64,000 nucleotides of DNA. Origin: Anaerolineae bacterium (GTDB taxonomy: Bacteria; Chloroflexota; Anaerolineae; Promineifilales; Promineifilaceae). The notes below the pieces were generated by a model. It was not told the origin of the DNA. It made no database searches and saw only the letters and a program-made list of their open reading frames with translations. Location of the stretch: assembly GCA_023384355.1 (NCBI GenBank), contig JAHDWL010000001.1, positions 219,985-283,984 on the forward strand. The letters run 5' to 3'. A program made the translations under genes and the position numbers. Shown piece after piece: positions 1-11,026 of the stretch (position 1 is the stretch's first letter; each line of letters opens with the position of its first letter).

Positions 1-1
1 T

Positions 2-3000
2 CGTCGATTGCGCCCGGAGAAGGACGGCCTGTTCTGTGAGGCCATTTTCGGCCCGACACGGGACTGGCAATGCTATTGCGGCAAGTACAAGAACGTCCGC
101 TACAAAGGTATTGTTTGTGACAAGTGCGGTGTCGAGATCACCCGGTCGTCTGTCCGGCGTGAGCGTCTGGGCCATATTGAGCTTGCCGCGCCGGTCGCCC
201 ACGTCTGGTATACCCGTCGCGTGCCCAGCTATATGGGCTTGTTATTGAATATTTCCCGCAGGAACCTGGACCGCGTTCTGTACTTCGCTCAATATGTCAT
301 CACCCATGTTGATGAGGATGCTCGCCAGCGTGCTCTCAAGCGCCTCGGCGAAGAACTCCAGGAGGCCGAGAACCAGCTGGAATACAAGCTTCGTGAGCAG
401 TTGGAGGAATCGACCGCCGACGCATCCGTTAATCTGACCGAACTCGAAGCGAAGCGAGACGAACTCGTCAATACATTTGACGATCGCATGAGCACGCGCA
501 CAGACGAACTGGTGCAAGAGGCCAAGGTAATCGAGCAGCGACTGAACAATCTGAAAAACTCGGCCGCGTCCGAAGATATTATTCTCTCCGGTGAATTGAT
601 TGTCCAGAAGGGGGAGAAGGTCGGTCGCGAGCATATCGTTCAGGTTCAGGAGATCACCAAGGAGCGGTTGGAGACTATCCAGCGGTCCCTTGAGGACGAG
701 CAGAAGCAAGAGCTGGAAAACCTGAGTCGGGAAATCGATGAGTTGCGTGGCGAAATCGGCTTTGCCGGCGAGGGCCTGCGCGAGCGAATGGACCAAAAGC
801 TCATTCGCCTTCGCCAACAGGCGCAGACAAACCGCGATCAGCTGGAAGGCTTGTCGCAAATGACCTTTCTGACTGAGAACGATTACCGCGAGCTGAAAAG
901 CAAGTTCGGGAACGTGTTCCGCTCCGGCATGGGGGCTGAAGCCTTCCATGAAATCCTGCGAAATATGGATCTCGACAAACTCTCCCGCGACCTGTGGCGT
1001 GAGGTTCGCACCAGCCGCTCCAAGCAGGCGGCCAAGCGTGCCACGAAGCGATTGCAGGTTGTGGAAGCTCTACGGGCCAGCGGTAACCGTCCCGAGTGGA
1101 TGATCCTTACGGTACTGCCGGTTATCCCGCCCGATCTGCGTCCAATGGTGCAGCTCGACGGTGGACGCTTCGCCACCTCGGACCTCAACGATCTGTACCG
1201 TCGCGTGATTAACCGCAACAATCGTCTCAAGCGCCTGCTGGAGCTTGGCGCTCCGGATGTCATCGTCCGCAATGAAAAGCGTATGTTGCAGGAAGCAGTC
1301 GACAGTCTGATTGACAACAGTCAGCGCGGCAAGGCTCTCAGTCGTCGCGGCCGACGCGAACTGAAATCGCTGTCCGACATGCTCAAGGGCAAGAAAGGAC
1401 GTTTTCGTCGCAACCTGCTGGGTAAGCGCGTCGACTACTCCGGCCGTTCGGTGATCGTGGTTGGCCCGAAGTTAAAGATGGGCGAATGTGGCCTTCCCAA
1501 AACGATGGCTCTGGAACTGTTCCGGCCGTTCGTCATCAGCAAGCTGGTGCAATATGAGCACGCGAGCAATGTGAAGGGGGCCAAGCGTTTCATGGAGCGT
1601 CAGCCACCGGAGGTTTGGGAGGTGCTGGAGGAAGTTATCCAGGGCCGGCCTATTCTGCTCAACCGTGCGCCAACATTGCACCGGTTGGGTATCCAGGCAT
1701 TTATGCCGAAGCTGGTCGAGGGCAAGGCGATTCAGTTGCATCCCCTGGTCTGCGCAGCGTTCAACGCTGACTTTGACGGCGACCAGATGGCGGTCCACGT
1801 GCCGCTGTCGGATAAGGCCGTGGAAGAGGCCAAGACCCTCATGATGGCTTCGAGGAACCTCCTGAAGCCGGCTGATGGTCAGCCGATTGTTGGACCGTCG
1901 AAAGACATGGTTCTTGGCGTTTACTACATCACCATGATCCGTGACGGCCGCAAGGGTGAAGGGCGAGTTTTCAGCAGCCTGGAAGAGGTGGAGACAGCCT
2001 ATGAACTCGGTCTGGTCGACATTCATGCCAAGGTCAAGCTGCTCACAAAAACATACTGGAAGGATGACGGCGGACGTTATGCCGACGGCAAGCCGCGGAC
2101 CCGCATCATCGAAACGTCGCCTGGCCGTGCCCTGTTCAATCTGGCTTTGCCGGAACAAGCCCGGTTCATCAACCGTAATCTGGACAAGGGTGGAGTCAAC
2201 GCGCTCATCAACCGGGTTCATCAGGTGATCGGTGATGAGAATACAATCGCGATGGTTGACGCCATCAAGGACATCGGTTTTCGGTTTGCCACAGTTTCCG
2301 GCACGACCGTGGCTGTTGCTGACCTGACTATTCCTGAGCGACGAAGTGAGATTCTGGATGGCGCTCGCAAGCGAGTAGATGAGATTGACCGTCAGTTCCG
2401 GCGAGGACTTTTGACCGAAGAGGAACAGTATCAGCGGACGATCGAGCAGTGGAACGAAGCCAAGGACAATGTTGCCGACGAAGTGAAGAAGGCGATGGAC
2501 CCCTATGGCCCGTTGGCTCTCATGGCCCTTTCCGGCGCCGGCAAGGGTGGCTTTGGTCCGATCACACAGTTGGCGGGTATGCGCGGTCTCATGGCCGATC
2601 CGCAAGGACGCATTATCCCTGTTCCGATTCAATCCAACTTCCGGCAGGGCCTGGAGGCATTGGAATATTTCATCTCGACCCATGGCGCGCGCAAAGGTCT
2701 GGCGGACACCGCTTTGCGCACGGCTGATGCCGGTTATCTCACACGACGTCTTGTCGATGTGGCCCAGGACATCATCATCATGGAAGAGGATTGTGGTACG
2801 GATAAGGGTATTTGGGTTCGCCGGGTTGATAACTTCGGCAAACAAACTCTGGCCGAACGTTTAATTGGCCGTGTAGCCGCCGAATCTGTGGTCAACCCCG
2901 AGACGGGAGAAGTCCTGATTTCGGCTGGAGAGTACTACACAACGGAAACGGCCGACGCGGTCGATTCCATCAATGTCAGCGAGGTATATGTCCATTCGCC

Positions 3001-4348
3001 CATGACCTGCGAGCTTCGATTGGGTATTTGCCGCAAGTGTTACGGCACTGACTTGGCCCGCGGCAAGCCGGTTGAGTTGGGTGTGGCTGTTGGAATCGTC
3101 GCTGCCCAATCTATCGGTGAGCCGGGCACGCAGTTGACTCTGCGGACATTCCATACCGGTGGTACGGCGTCTGCCGGTGGTGACATCACACAGGGTTTGC
3201 CCCGTGTCGAGGAGCTGTTTGAGGCACGTCAGCGGCCGCGTGGCGAGGCTGTGATGACCGAAATCGGCGGCATTGCCAACCTTCGTGTCATCGACAGTGT
3301 CCGGCATGTGTTCGTCACTGATGTGAAGCTCCTGGATGACGTCTATGAAGTTCCCGAAGGATGGTCTATCCTGGTCGAGCACAATCAGGAGGTGCCTGTG
3401 GGCGCAACTCTGGCCGAAAGCGGCGATGAGATCATCCACGCCCGGCATCCCGGCCGCGTGACCCTGGACGCGAACGGCCTGAAGGTTACCTGGGAGAGCC
3501 GCGACGAGAAGGATTATGAGATTTCCGCTGGCGTCCGGTTGCTCATCAATGACGGTCATCGAGTGCAGCCTGGCGATCAGTTGACGGAAGGCTCGCGCAA
3601 TCCGCATCGCATCCTGGAGATATTGGGGCGAGACGCGGTGACTCAATATCTCTTACGCGAAGTGCAGCAGGTTTATCGACCGCAAGGTCAGAATATCCAC
3701 GACAAGCACTTCGAGGTCATCATCCGCAAGATGCTGAGCAAGGTGTCAGTGACAGAGTCCGGCGATACAGACATGTTGCCCGGTGATTTGATCGATGCGC
3801 CGCTATTCCAGGAGAAGAATGACGAGGTCGTTCTCGAAGGCGGCCAGCCGGCACAGGCCGAGCCGGTCCTGCTGGGCATCACCAAGGCGTCGCTGAATAC
3901 CGACAGTTTCCTGTCCGCGAGTTCGTTCCAGCACACCATCAAGGTGTTGGCCGGCGCGGCTATCGCTGGCAAAGAAGACCGCCTCGTCGGCTTGAAGGAA
4001 AATGTCATCATCGGCAAGCTAATCCCTGCCGGGACCGGGTTCCGCGTCGAGGACGAGGAGCCGCCCGTCGAATTGCCGGAAGACTTCTTTCTGGACACGG
4101 ACCTGGCCGGGTTGGCGCGCCTTACCAGCAGCGCGCTGATTGATGACGACACCGATGTAGAAATCCTGGCGGCGATTGCCGCGGCGGCGGCCGATGCGTC
4201 CCGTGTTACACTGGTCTCCGATTATGAGGAAGACGAAGAGGAAAGCGATTGGGACGAGGACGAAGACGTTTGGGAAGAGGAAGACGCGGAAGATCTTGAA
4301 GTAGAAGATCCCGCGGATGATGAGGAGTGGGAGGAGGCGGGCGAGTAA
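2..4348 (+). CDS. rpoC: DNA-directed RNA polymerase beta' subunit, 5'-truncated by window edge
   Basis: Largest RNA polymerase subunit. The frame is open to the first base and the usual N-terminal ~35-40 residues lie outside the window; the TTG at position 8 is not the start. Visible in order: the zinc ribbon (CYCGK...CDKCG), a charged coiled-coil insertion at nt ~310-880 between the ribbon and the clamp, the conserved clamp and bridge regions, and the active-site [12 protein letters not shown] at nt 1763-1798 with its three Mg-binding Asp. The second zinc site uses the Cys of EEDCGT and MTCEL...CRKCYG, and the trigger-loop region around FHTGGTAS follows. The last ~45 residues are mostly Asp and Glu. 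A strong terminator follows directly, so this ends a transcription unit (rpoB is presumably upstream). Identity is certain; the role of the insert and tail is unknown. Confidence 0.98.
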   Translation, partial: RRLRPEKDGLFCEAIFGPTRDWQCYCGKYKNVRYKGIVCDKCGVEITRSSVRRERLGHIELAAPVAHVWYTRRVPSYMGLLLNISRRNLDRVLYFAQYVITHVDEDARQRALKRLGEELQEAENQLEYKLREQLEESTADASVNLTELEAKRDELVNTFDDRMSTRTDELVQEAKVIEQRLNNLKNSAASEDIILSGELIVQKGEKVGREHIVQVQEITKERLETIQRSLEDEQKQELENLSREIDELRGEIGFAGEGLRERMDQKLIRLRQQAQTNRDQLEGLSQMTFLTENDYRELKSKFGNVFRSGMGAEAFHEILRNMDLDKLSRDLWREVRTSRSKQAAKRATKRLQVVEALRASGNRPEWMILTVLPVIPPDLRPMVQLDGGRFATSDLNDLYRRVINRNNRLKRLLELGAPDVIVRNEKRMLQEAVDSLIDNSQRGKALSRRGRRELKSLSDMLKGKKGRFRRNLLGKRVDYSGRSVIVVGPKLKMGECGLPKTMALELFRPFVISKLVQYEHASNVKGAKRFMERQPPEVWEVLEEVIQGRPILLNRAPTLHRLGIQAFMPKLVEGKAIQLHPLVCAAFNADFDGDQMAVHVPLSDKAVEEAKTLMMASRNLLKPADGQPIVGPSKDMVLGVYYITMIRDGRKGEGRVFSSLEEVETAYELGLVDIHAKVKLLTKTYWKDDGGRYADGKPRTRIIETSPGRALFNLALPEQARFINRNLDKGGVNALINRVHQVIGDENTIAMVDAIKDIGFRFATVSGTTVAVADLTIPERRSEILDGARKRVDEIDRQFRRGLLTEEEQYQRTIEQWNEAKDNVADEVKKAMDPYGPLALMALSGAGKGGFGPITQLAGMRGLMADPQGRIIPVPIQSNFRQGLEALEYFISTHGARKGLADTALRTADAGYLTRRLVDVAQDIIIMEEDCGTDKGIWVRRVDNFGKQTLAERLIGRVAAESVVNPETGEVLISAGEYYTTETADAVDSINVSEVYVHSPMTCELRLGICRKCYGTDLARGKPVELGVAVGIVAAQSIGEPGTQLTLRTFHTGGTASAGGDITQGLPRVEELFEARQRPRGEAVMTEIGGIANLRVIDSVRHVFVTDVKLLDDVYEVPEGWSILVEHNQEVPVGATLAESGDEIIHARHPGRVTLDANGLKVTWESRDEKDYEISAGVRLLINDGHRVQPGDQLTEGSRNPHRILEILGRDAVTQYLLREVQQVYRPQGQNIHDKHFEVIIRKMLSKVSVTESGDTDMLPGDLIDAPLFQEKNDEVVLEGGQPAQAEPVLLGITKASLNTDSFLSASSFQHTIKVLAGAAIAGKEDRLVGLKENVIIGKLIPAGTGFRVEDEEPPVELPEDFFLDTDLAGLARLTSSALIDDDTDVEILAAIAAAAADASRVTLVSDYEEDEEESDWDEDEDVWEEEDAEDLEVEDPADDEEWEEAGE

Positions 4349-4374
4349 CTCGCCTTCTGACAGATGCTTTGCTA

Positions 4375-4407
4375 GGGGCCGGTGGATTTCCGCCGGCCCC
4401 TTTTTTT
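4375..4407 (+). terminator. Intrinsic terminator of rpoC
   Basis: An 11-bp stem (GGGGCCGGTGG with CCGCCGGCCCC, one G-U pair) and a 4-nt ATTT loop are followed at once by seven T. It lies 26 nt after the rpoC stop. The T tract is on the plus-strand side only, so it serves rpoC and not the convergent prenyl synthase. Confidence 0.93.
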
Positions 4408-4462
4408 GTCCGTTCGTGACGGAGGGATTTTTCCCCGCACTGTGCAAATAGAGGCGGGAGTG

Positions 4463-5488
4463 CTATGAGTCGCGTCGCAACAGCATGTCGGTCAACTGCC
4501 ACAGCGCCGTCGCCGCCGGTTCGAGCGGCTCCGCAGCTTCGAGGTTGTCGATGGCGGCTTTGGAATATCTCGCCGCCTCCCCGGCAGCGTATTCCTGTGC
4601 CCCGGTTTGATCGAGCAAGAAGACGGCGGTTCGCACGAAATCTTCTCCGGCCTCTGACTTATCGTAGAGTTCGCGCAAGCCTTGACTCCGGCTCAACCCA
4701 AAAAGGACGGGTAGGGTCTTCTTGCGTGTGATTATGTCTGTGGCGGCTGACTTGCCGGTGATGCGCTCGTCGCCCCAGATGCCCAGAATGTCGTCCTGCA
4801 CCTGGAATGCCAGACCCAGGTTCAGGCCGAAATCGGCGAACACGCGCGCTCGCGTCGCGTCAACCCCGGCCACCAGTGCGCCCAGCTCGGCGGCCAGCGA
4901 CACCAGCATGGCTGTTTTTCCGGTGATCATAGCCAGATAATCAGCCACAGCGACACCATCGCGCGTCTCAAAGCCCATGTCGGCGTACTGGCCGCGAGTC
5001 AATTCGACGCAGGTTTCATCAAACCGGCGCAGCGCGTGCACCACCACCGGTGGAGGAACGCTGCGATCGGCGAGGCGGGCGAGGGCAAGATGGGCCAGGG
5101 CAAACATGGCGTCACCAGTGTTGATAGCCTGTGGCTGGCCGTAGAGCGTCCAGAGCGTGGGCCGGCCGCGTCGTGTGGGGCTATTGTCCTCGATATCATC
5201 GTGGACCAGCGAGAAGTTATGCAGGATCTCGATGGCTGCGGCAGCCGGCAGGGCCTGCTGCCAATCGCCGCCTGCCGCGGCACAGGCCAACAGGCACAAA
5301 ACGGGGCGGATGCGCTTGCCGCTGTTGCCGTCCGCGGGCTGGAGCTGTTCGTCAGCCCATCCCATGTGGTAATGCATCATCCCGTAGAACGGATCGGCGC
5401 TGCCGGCGCTCGCGCCCAACACGGCGCGCATTTCTTCTTCCAGCGCCGGTAAAAAGGCGGCGGACAGAGTTTCAATTTTGCTGGTCAT
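4463..5488 (-). CDS. Polyprenyl diphosphate synthase (GGPP-synthase type)
   Basis: Trans-prenyltransferase that condenses IPP with allylic diphosphates to give a C15-C20 or longer chain. The 341 residues match the family length. The first Asp-rich motif is HDDIEDNSPTRRGRP and the second is QDDILGIWGDE; both bind the Mg-diphosphate of the substrates. The family is certain, but chain length cannot be read safely from sequence. It starts at an ATG 21 nt after the stop of fni and is almost certainly co-transcribed with it, so the pair makes IPP/DMAPP balance and prenyl chains for lipid carriers, quinones or carotenoids. It converges on rpoC. Confidence 0.92.
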   Translation of the reverse strand: MTSKIETLSAAFLPALEEEMRAVLGASAGSADPFYGMMHYHMGWADEQLQPADGNSGKRIRPVLCLLACAAAGGDWQQALPAAAAIEILHNFSLVHDDIEDNSPTRRGRPTLWTLYGQPQAINTGDAMFALAHLALARLADRSVPPPVVVHALRRFDETCVELTRGQYADMGFETRDGVAVADYLAMITGKTAMLVSLAAELGALVAGVDATRARVFADFGLNLGLAFQVQDDILGIWGDERITGKSAATDIITRKKTLPVLFGLSRSQGLRELYDKSEAGEDFVRTAVFLLDQTGAQEYAAGEAARYSKAAIDNLEAAEPLEPAATALWQLTDMLLRRDS

Positions 5489-5509
5489 CGGGGTATGTGC
5501 CTCGCAAGG

Positions 5510-6601
5510 TCAGACGGAGAAGTGATTTTGATAATCGGTGTGGTAAAGGGGAGTGCGTGACAGCGCGACAAGATCGCCGGCCGCCGCGCAAAACATGGCC
5601 ACGCGCAACTCCTGGGTGATGGTGCCGGCCAGCTCGATGACCCCTTCAACACCATCCCGATCGGCCGCGCGCAGGAATTCGCCCGCCAGACCGCCAAGTG
5701 ACGCGCCGAGGGCGATGCACTTTGCGACCTCGATACCATCGCGGATCCCGCCGCTGGCAAAGATGGGCATATTCGGGGCGGCTTCGCGACAATACCGGAT
5801 CGACGCGGCCGTGGGGATGCCCCAGTCGATGAAAGCTCCGGCGACGCGGGCGTGGCGAGCCGTAGGCGCGCGGTACATTTCCACCTGACTCCATGAGGTG
5901 CCGCCCGCGCCGGCAACGTCAATGGCGGCAACACCCGCATCTGCCAGTTGCCTCGCGGCCTCGCGTGAGAACCCCCAGCCGACCTCCTTGGCGATGACAG
6001 GCACCGAAAGCTCCCGGCAGACGACCTCGATCTTCTTCAATAACCCCGAAAAATTGCCGTCACCTTCCGGCTGCACGGCCTCCTGAAGTGGATTAAAGTG
6101 CAGGATTAGGGCGTCGGCGTCGATCATATCGACCGCGCGACGGCAGTGGCTGGTGTCGTACCCGTAGTTGAGCTGGACAGCGCCCAGATTGGCAAAGAGC
6201 AATATATCGGGAGCCACGTCGCGCACCTGATAAGTCCCTTCCAGCGCGGGGTCCTCGATCCCGGCGCGCATGGAACCCAGTCCCATCGCCATGCCCGCGC
6301 TCTGTGCCCCTGCGGCCAGCGTTCGATTTATCTCTCTTGCTCGCGCCGTTCCGCCGGTCATGGAGGAAATGAGCAATGGCGTTTTCAGTGATTTGCCGAA
6401 AACGCTGACAGTCGTATCGATCTCAGCCAGATCGAGTTCGGGTAACGCCTGGTGCATGAAGAAAAAGGATTCCAGGCCGTGAGTCACTTTCTTGAAGGCA
6501 ACGTCTTCCTCAAGGTTAATGCGGATGTGATCCGCCTTGCGTTTATCATGAATATCCGCGCCGTCTGTCGGAGAAAGTGAAAGTGGCATGCCGTTTGTCA
6601 T
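5510..6601 (-). CDS. fni: Type 2 isopentenyl-diphosphate delta-isomerase
   Basis: FMN- and NAD(P)H-dependent isomerase that interconverts IPP and DMAPP; a TIM-barrel enzyme of the lactate-dehydrogenase-like FMN family. The N-terminal [13 protein letters not shown] and [19 protein letters not shown] signatures, the MGLGSMRAG stretch, the VIAKEVGWG strand and the Gly-rich FMN-phosphate loops ([19 protein letters not shown]) are all present. The 363-residue length is normal. The ATG chosen is the first in the frame and lies 8 nt after an extended -10 box, so the mRNA may have almost no leader. It is the first gene of a two-gene unit with the prenyl synthase and divergent from the SDR gene. Confidence 0.95.
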   Translation of the reverse strand: MTNGMPLSLSPTDGADIHDKRKADHIRINLEEDVAFKKVTHGLESFFFMHQALPELDLAEIDTTVSVFGKSLKTPLLISSMTGGTARAREINRTLAAGAQSAGMAMGLGSMRAGIEDPALEGTYQVRDVAPDILLFANLGAVQLNYGYDTSHCRRAVDMIDADALILHFNPLQEAVQPEGDGNFSGLLKKIEVVCRELSVPVIAKEVGWGFSREAARQLADAGVAAIDVAGAGGTSWSQVEMYRAPTARHARVAGAFIDWGIPTAASIRYCREAAPNMPIFASGGIRDGIEVAKCIALGASLGGLAGEFLRAADRDGVEGVIELAGTITQELRVAMFCAAAGDLVALSRTPLYHTDYQNHFSV

Positions 6602-6609
6602 GAGGGCGG

Positions 6610-6618
6610 ATTATAGCA
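6610..6618 (-). promoter_or_regulatory. Extended -10 promoter of fni
   Basis: On the minus strand the sequence reads TGC-TATAAT, a consensus -10 (6610-6615) with the extended TGn element (6616-6618). No good -35 box is seen 16-18 nt upstream. Only 8 nt separate the -10 from the fni ATG, which predicts a leader of 0-2 nt. Confidence 0.6.
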
Positions 6619-6746
6619 CAGTCGCGGATTCGACCGAACATTGTTCTCGGGGTAAAATCGCCGGTCGGGTTAAAGTTTGCGTCCGTCGATCGATTGTTGC
6701 CTGGAGGCGGGAATCAATCCCGGAGCGCCCAAAAAGTGGAGATCAT

Positions 6747-7691
6747 ATGCGCGTATTAATAACCGGAGCGGCCGGTTTCCTGGGTTCCCATCTTTGCGAC
6801 CGCTTTATTGCCGAGGGTCACACGGTAGTGGGAATGGATAATCTTATCACCGGCAACATGGACAACATAGCCCATCTTTATGGGCATGAACGCTTTAGCT
6901 TCGTCAAGCACAACGTCAGCCAGTATATCTATGTCGCCGGGCCGCTGGACGCTGTCTTGCATTTCGCTTCGCCGGCCAGCCCGAATGATTATTTGGAGCA
7001 CCCCATCCCGACCCTGAAAGTCGGCTCGTTAGGCACTCATAACACATTGGGGCTAGCTAAACAGAAAGGAGCGCGCTTCCTGCTTGCGTCCACATCCGAA
7101 GTCTATGGCGACCCCAAAGTGAATCCGCAGCCCGAATCCTACTGGGGTCACGTGAACCCGATTGGCCCTCGGGGCGTTTACGATGAGGCCAAGCGTTTCG
7201 CCGAGGCGATCACGATGGCCTACCATCGCTATCATGGCCTCGACACGCGCATTGTTCGCATCTTCAATACGTATGGCCCGCGTATGCGACTGAATGACGG
7301 TCGCGCGGTGCCGAACTTCATCTACCAGGCGTTGACCGATCAGCCGATCACCGTTTATGGACGCGGCACACAAACCCGCGCCTATCAATACTACAGCGAC
7401 CTGATAGAGGGCATTTACCGCCTCCTCCTTTCGGATGAGACGATGCCGGTCAACATCGGCAACCCTGATATGGAAATCACCGTCATGGAATTGGCCGAGA
7501 TTATTGTTCGCCTGTCGGGCAGCCGGTCGGAGATCACCTGCATCGAGCCGACCGATGATCGGATCGTTGACGATCCCCAGGTACGCCGCCCGGATATTAC
7601 CCGTGCACGGACGATCCTGGGTTGGGAACCTCGCGTGCCGGTTGAGGAAGGGCTGGCGCGAACTATCGACTTCTTCCGCCAGAGACTTTGA
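6747..7691 (+). CDS. NAD-dependent SDR, UDP-glucuronate decarboxylase (UXS)-like
   Basis: Extended short-chain dehydrogenase acting on a nucleotide sugar in the cytoplasm. The Rossmann start [16 protein letters not shown], the STSEVYGDP strand, the [13 protein letters not shown] stretch carrying the catalytic YxxxK, and [10 protein letters not shown] are typical of UDP-glucuronate decarboxylases that give UDP-xylose. dTDP-glucose dehydratase-like activity is the main alternative. The frame stays open upstream to 6588, but the Rossmann fold begins at this ATG, giving 314 residues, the usual length. First gene of a plus-strand glycan operon; its stop overlaps the start of the next gene by 4 nt. 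Confidence 0.88.
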   Translation: MRVLITGAAGFLGSHLCDRFIAEGHTVVGMDNLITGNMDNIAHLYGHERFSFVKHNVSQYIYVAGPLDAVLHFASPASPNDYLEHPIPTLKVGSLGTHNTLGLAKQKGARFLLASTSEVYGDPKVNPQPESYWGHVNPIGPRGVYDEAKRFAEAITMAYHRYHGLDTRIVRIFNTYGPRMRLNDGRAVPNFIYQALTDQPITVYGRGTQTRAYQYYSDLIEGIYRLLLSDETMPVNIGNPDMEITVMELAEIIVRLSGSRSEITCIEPTDDRIVDDPQVRRPDITRARTILGWEPRVPVEEGLARTIDFFRQRL

Positions 7692-9268
7692 TCGGTCGAA
7701 TCGGCTCATCATCGCTGCCGGATAACCTGGTTCCCGGCAGGAATGTCGCCTTCCTGTTTGCGGCCATAGTTGCCGGGCTGGTCATCGTTGCTCTGCCGCT
7801 ACCGGCGGCGATTGCATTGCTTACCATCCCGGTTGTCTTACTCCTCGTAGTCGCCTATCCTGTCTTTGGGCTGGGATTGGCGCTATTCCTTGGGCCGCTT
7901 GGCGCGCTCGAAGCGATCGTGCTCGGCCCGGCGTTGCTGGATAGTGGCCAACTCGCCCTGTTGCTGACGATCGCAGCGTGGGTGGGCGCCGGCTTGGCCC
8001 GCCGCCGTCTGGTGGTGTCCACGACCGTTATAAATATCCCCTGGCTACTGTTCGTTGCCATCGCGGCCGTATCGCTCATCGATGCCTACTCGGTAACTCT
8101 GGGGATGGTCGAACTCCTCAAATGGCTGGAGATCGGCCTGATCGTATGGCTCATTGTCGATTTTGCCGGGGAAGAGTCCTGGCGGCCGTCCGGCTTTCCG
8201 GCGATGGTACGGCTGGTTCTGGGAATGCTGCTCCTGTCTGGCATGGTGCAGGCCGCGATCGGCATATGGCAATTCGGCCTGCGCGGCACTGGCCCGGAGC
8301 ATTTCATCGTCCTCGAGCGGTTCTATCGGGCATATGGAACCTTCGAACAACCCAACCCGTTCGGAGGTTATATGAATCTGACCGCCTTTCCGGCCCTTGG
8401 GTTGCTATTAGGCATGGTCATGGCGCGATTGGGTATGAACAGACGGCGAACTCAACCGGAGATCTTCACTCCCGTGCGTCTTTGGTTTCTACTGGCGGTC
8501 TGTGCTGCTGTGGTCGGCACTCTGGCGGTGATTCTCTCCTGGAGCCGCGGCGCGTGGCTTGGGTTTCTGGCCGGCGCGGTTGTTCTGGCTCTATTCAGCA
8601 CGCGGCACATCAAGCGCGGGTTAGTTATCGCCGGTCTGGCGGCATTTCTCGTAGCCGGCGGCCTTTGGGTGGGTGTATCCACTGGTGCAGGCCCGGCTCA
8701 GGCGATTATCGGCAGGCTGGCCGGGTTCCTCGATGAGTTTACCCTCGGTGACGTGCGTGGGGTCGATATCAACGACGCGAATTATTCTGTCCTGGAGCGG
8801 TTGGCTCATTGGCAGGCGGCCGCAGACATGGCCCGCGACGATCTGTGGACGGGGGTCGGCTTTGGGAATTACGGCGTGGCCTATGCTGATTACGACTTGA
8901 TCAACTTCCCGGATCCGCTGGGACATGCCCATAACTATTATCTCAACTTATTGGCGGAGATCGGCGTGCCCGGGTTGGCAGCCTATATCCTCTTCTGGTT
9001 GGTCATAATCGGGCAGTCGATCCGGCTTGCCCGACGACTGGCGTGGCCTGAGCGTGGGGTTATCGTCGGCCTTTTGGCTGCCTGGGTGGCATTGGCGGTG
9101 CATCATCTGGTGGATAAACTATACGTGAATAATATCTATATTCATTTAGGGGTGATGATAGGCTTGCTACAATTGTTCGCTTGGCGCGGCTTCCAGCCAG
9201 CGGGCGAACAATCTATTGGAGAGATCGCCCCGGAGCCGGGCCATCTGATTCAGGAATGTCTAGGATGA
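7688..9268 (+). CDS. O-antigen ligase / polymerase family membrane protein
   Basis: Polytopic membrane protein of 526 residues with about 10-12 hydrophobic segments and a large outward loop in the second half ([12 protein letters not shown], then [11 protein letters not shown]...[14 protein letters not shown]). This layout and the H-N-Y-Y-L-N-L motif are characteristic of the Wzy_C (WaaL/RfaL/Wzy) family, which joins or polymerises lipid-linked glycans on the outer face of the membrane. It starts with TTG in a TTGA overlap with the upstream SDR stop, so translation is coupled. No strong Shine-Dalgarno is visible. A second member of the family lies at 27941-29446. Confidence 0.85.
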   Translation: MIGRIGSSSLPDNLVPGRNVAFLFAAIVAGLVIVALPLPAAIALLTIPVVLLLVVAYPVFGLGLALFLGPLGALEAIVLGPALLDSGQLALLLTIAAWVGAGLARRRLVVSTTVINIPWLLFVAIAAVSLIDAYSVTLGMVELLKWLEIGLIVWLIVDFAGEESWRPSGFPAMVRLVLGMLLLSGMVQAAIGIWQFGLRGTGPEHFIVLERFYRAYGTFEQPNPFGGYMNLTAFPALGLLLGMVMARLGMNRRRTQPEIFTPVRLWFLLAVCAAVVGTLAVILSWSRGAWLGFLAGAVVLALFSTRHIKRGLVIAGLAAFLVAGGLWVGVSTGAGPAQAIIGRLAGFLDEFTLGDVRGVDINDANYSVLERLAHWQAAADMARDDLWTGVGFGNYGVAYADYDLINFPDPLGHAHNYYLNLLAEIGVPGLAAYILFWLVIIGQSIRLARRLAWPERGVIVGLLAAWVALAVHHLVDKLYVNNIYIHLGVMIGLLQLFAWRGFQPAGEQSIGEIAPEPGHLIQECLG

Positions 9269-9819
9269 TTACATATTTTACGGACGTATCCAGTCGCTTT
9301 GGGGTCAAGCCCAAAGAGGCTGAACGTTTCATCAAATTTCTCGTTGTCGGCGGGATCGGGTTTATCGTCGATTTCGGGATCTTCAATCTGCTTCTCGATC
9401 CGGCCAATGCGCTCGTGATGCCCGGCACCTGGTTCTTTAATCTCCTGGCGGGATTTGGTTTCAGTGAATATTTCATCACTCATCTTGGTCCAACAATAGC
9501 CGCGTCGATCTCGTTCGTTGCCGCAGTTTGCAGTAATTTTCTATGGAATCGATACTGGACCTACCCTGATTCACGCTCGCGCTCGCGCCGGCGCCAGTTC
9601 ACAATGTTTTTCATTGTCAGCGTTGTTGGCGTTTTCATCCGTATCCCGATTGTGTTTTTCATGACGCCGATATTCCGGTCGTTGGTCGAAAACGTGAGCG
9701 CCCTGCAAGCTTACTCGACACGTCTGGCCGACAATCTGTCTCTGGCTGTCGCGGTTCTGGTCGTGTTGTTCTGGAATTTTTTCGCCAATCGTTACTGGAC
9801 CTATAACGACGTTGAATGA
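9265..9819 (+). CDS. GtrA-family membrane protein
   Basis: Small integral membrane protein of 184 residues with four hydrophobic helices. The FIKFLVVGGIGFIVDFGIFNLL start and the repeated NFLWNRYWTY / NFFANRYWTY motifs define GtrA/DPMS-anchor proteins. The family helps move polyprenyl-phosphate sugars across the membrane or anchors GT2 enzymes. The start used is the ATG that overlaps the ligase stop (ATGA), with AGGA 9 nt upstream; an ATG three codons earlier (9256) is also possible. Its end overlaps the next gene by 4 nt. Confidence 0.88.
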   Translation: MITYFTDVSSRFGVKPKEAERFIKFLVVGGIGFIVDFGIFNLLLDPANALVMPGTWFFNLLAGFGFSEYFITHLGPTIAASISFVAAVCSNFLWNRYWTYPDSRSRSRRRQFTMFFIVSVVGVFIRIPIVFFMTPIFRSLVENVSALQAYSTRLADNLSLAVAVLVVLFWNFFANRYWTYNDVE

Positions 9820-10988
9820 TGGACGGCCAGGAACGGCCCGTTATCGGGTTTGATGCCACGGCCGCGCTGACACAAGGCGGGGGAATCGGTCGCTACACGC
9901 GCGAATTGATTCACGCCCTTGTCGATGAAGCTCCGAATTTCTCATACAAGCTGTTCTCGGCACGGCCGCCGGCGGTTATGCCGGCCGACAACCCCTTGCC
10001 CCACAGGGCAAACGTTATCAACCGTCCGGCCCCTTTCGAGGAGCATTGGCTCTATCGCATCTGGTACCGGCTCCGATTACCGTTGCCTGTGCAGGCGTTT
10101 ACCGGCCCAATCGATCTGTTTCACTCGCCTGATTTTGTCCTGCCGCCTGTCCGGGGTCACATCCCGACGATCCTGACGGTACATGACCTGTCATTTGTCC
10201 ATTACCCTGCAACGTTTCCGAGTCGACTGGTTGACTACCTCAACCGGGTAGTCCCATGGTCGGTGTCTCGTGCCGGCCATGTTTTGGCCGATTCCTCCTC
10301 AACGAGGCGAGATCTCCAGGAGATTTGGCGAGTCCCGTCTGACAAGATTACCGTACTTTACAGCGGCGTGAACGAGCGCTTCAAGCCGGTGACCGATCCC
10401 TATGAACTGGAGGCTGTCCGGGCCAGGCACAAGTTGAGTGCGCCGTATGTCCTGGCTGTTGGCACTGTGCAACCCCGCAAGAATTATGAGTTTCTGGTTC
10501 GGGCTTTTCGACTGGTGGCCGAGCGGCATCCACATCAGTTGATTATTGCCGGTGGTAAAGGTTGGCTTGATGAAGATCTGCCACTGGAGATCGTGCGGCA
10601 AGGGTTGCAAGACAGGGTTCGCCTGGCTGGGTTTGTGGATGACGCGGATTTGCCTGCGCTGTATACAATGGCCGAGTTGCTGGTCTTTCCCAGCCTGTAC
10701 GAGGGGTTTGGCCTGCCGTTGCTGGAAGCCATGGCATGTGGTACGCCAGTCATTTCCTCCAACGCATCCAGTCTGCCTGAAGTGGCTCAGGGCGATTCGG
10801 CTATACTGTTACCGCCGGACGACGAATCGGCCTGGACGGCCGCCATGCTCGATCTGATATCTGATGTTGACCTTCGTTCCCGTCTCGCTGCTGCCGGATA
10901 TCGGCAGAGCGCTCAGTTTAGCTGGCGCGCGGCAGCCCGCCAACTGGCCGCGCTCTACGACGAACTGTTAAAAAGTTCCACGCATTAA
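9816..10988 (+). CDS. Glycosyltransferase family 4 (GT-B fold)
   Basis: Retaining glycosyltransferase of 390 residues. The N-terminal domain has the GGGIGRYTREL loop. The C-terminal donor domain has AVGTVQPRKNYEFLVRAF, LAGFVDDADLPALY and FPSLYEGFGLPLLEAMACGTPV with the EX7E motif that contacts the nucleotide sugar. The protein is soluble or membrane-associated and most like mannosyl- or glucosyltransferases of exopolysaccharide clusters; donor and acceptor cannot be read. It overlaps the gtrA-like gene by 4 nt and is the last glycan gene before the ATPase/nuclease island. Confidence 0.92.
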   Translation: MMDGQERPVIGFDATAALTQGGGIGRYTRELIHALVDEAPNFSYKLFSARPPAVMPADNPLPHRANVINRPAPFEEHWLYRIWYRLRLPLPVQAFTGPIDLFHSPDFVLPPVRGHIPTILTVHDLSFVHYPATFPSRLVDYLNRVVPWSVSRAGHVLADSSSTRRDLQEIWRVPSDKITVLYSGVNERFKPVTDPYELEAVRARHKLSAPYVLAVGTVQPRKNYEFLVRAFRLVAERHPHQLIIAGGKGWLDEDLPLEIVRQGLQDRVRLAGFVDDADLPALYTMAELLVFPSLYEGFGLPLLEAMACGTPVISSNASSLPEVAQGDSAILLPPDDESAWTAAMLDLISDVDLRSRLAAAGYRQSAQFSWRAAARQLAALYDELLKSSTH

Positions 10989-10997
10989 TCATTCCTC

Positions 10998-11026
10998 TTG
11001 TCACACCGGTACATATTACCTATAAT
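10998..11026 (+). promoter_or_regulatory. Near-consensus sigma-70 promoter of the ATPase pair
   Basis: TTGTCA, a 17-nt spacer and a perfect TATAAT (11021-11026). The predicted transcript start is near 11033, about 190 nt before the ATG chosen for the first ATPase and 9 nt before an in-frame GTG at 11042. It is among the best promoter matches in the window. Confidence 0.75.

Noticed and set aside
1472..2845. 457-codon minus-strand open frame inside rpoC
   Set aside because: It runs antisense to the most conserved part of rpoC and has no recognisable motif or start signal; long antisense frames are common in GC-rich coding DNA.
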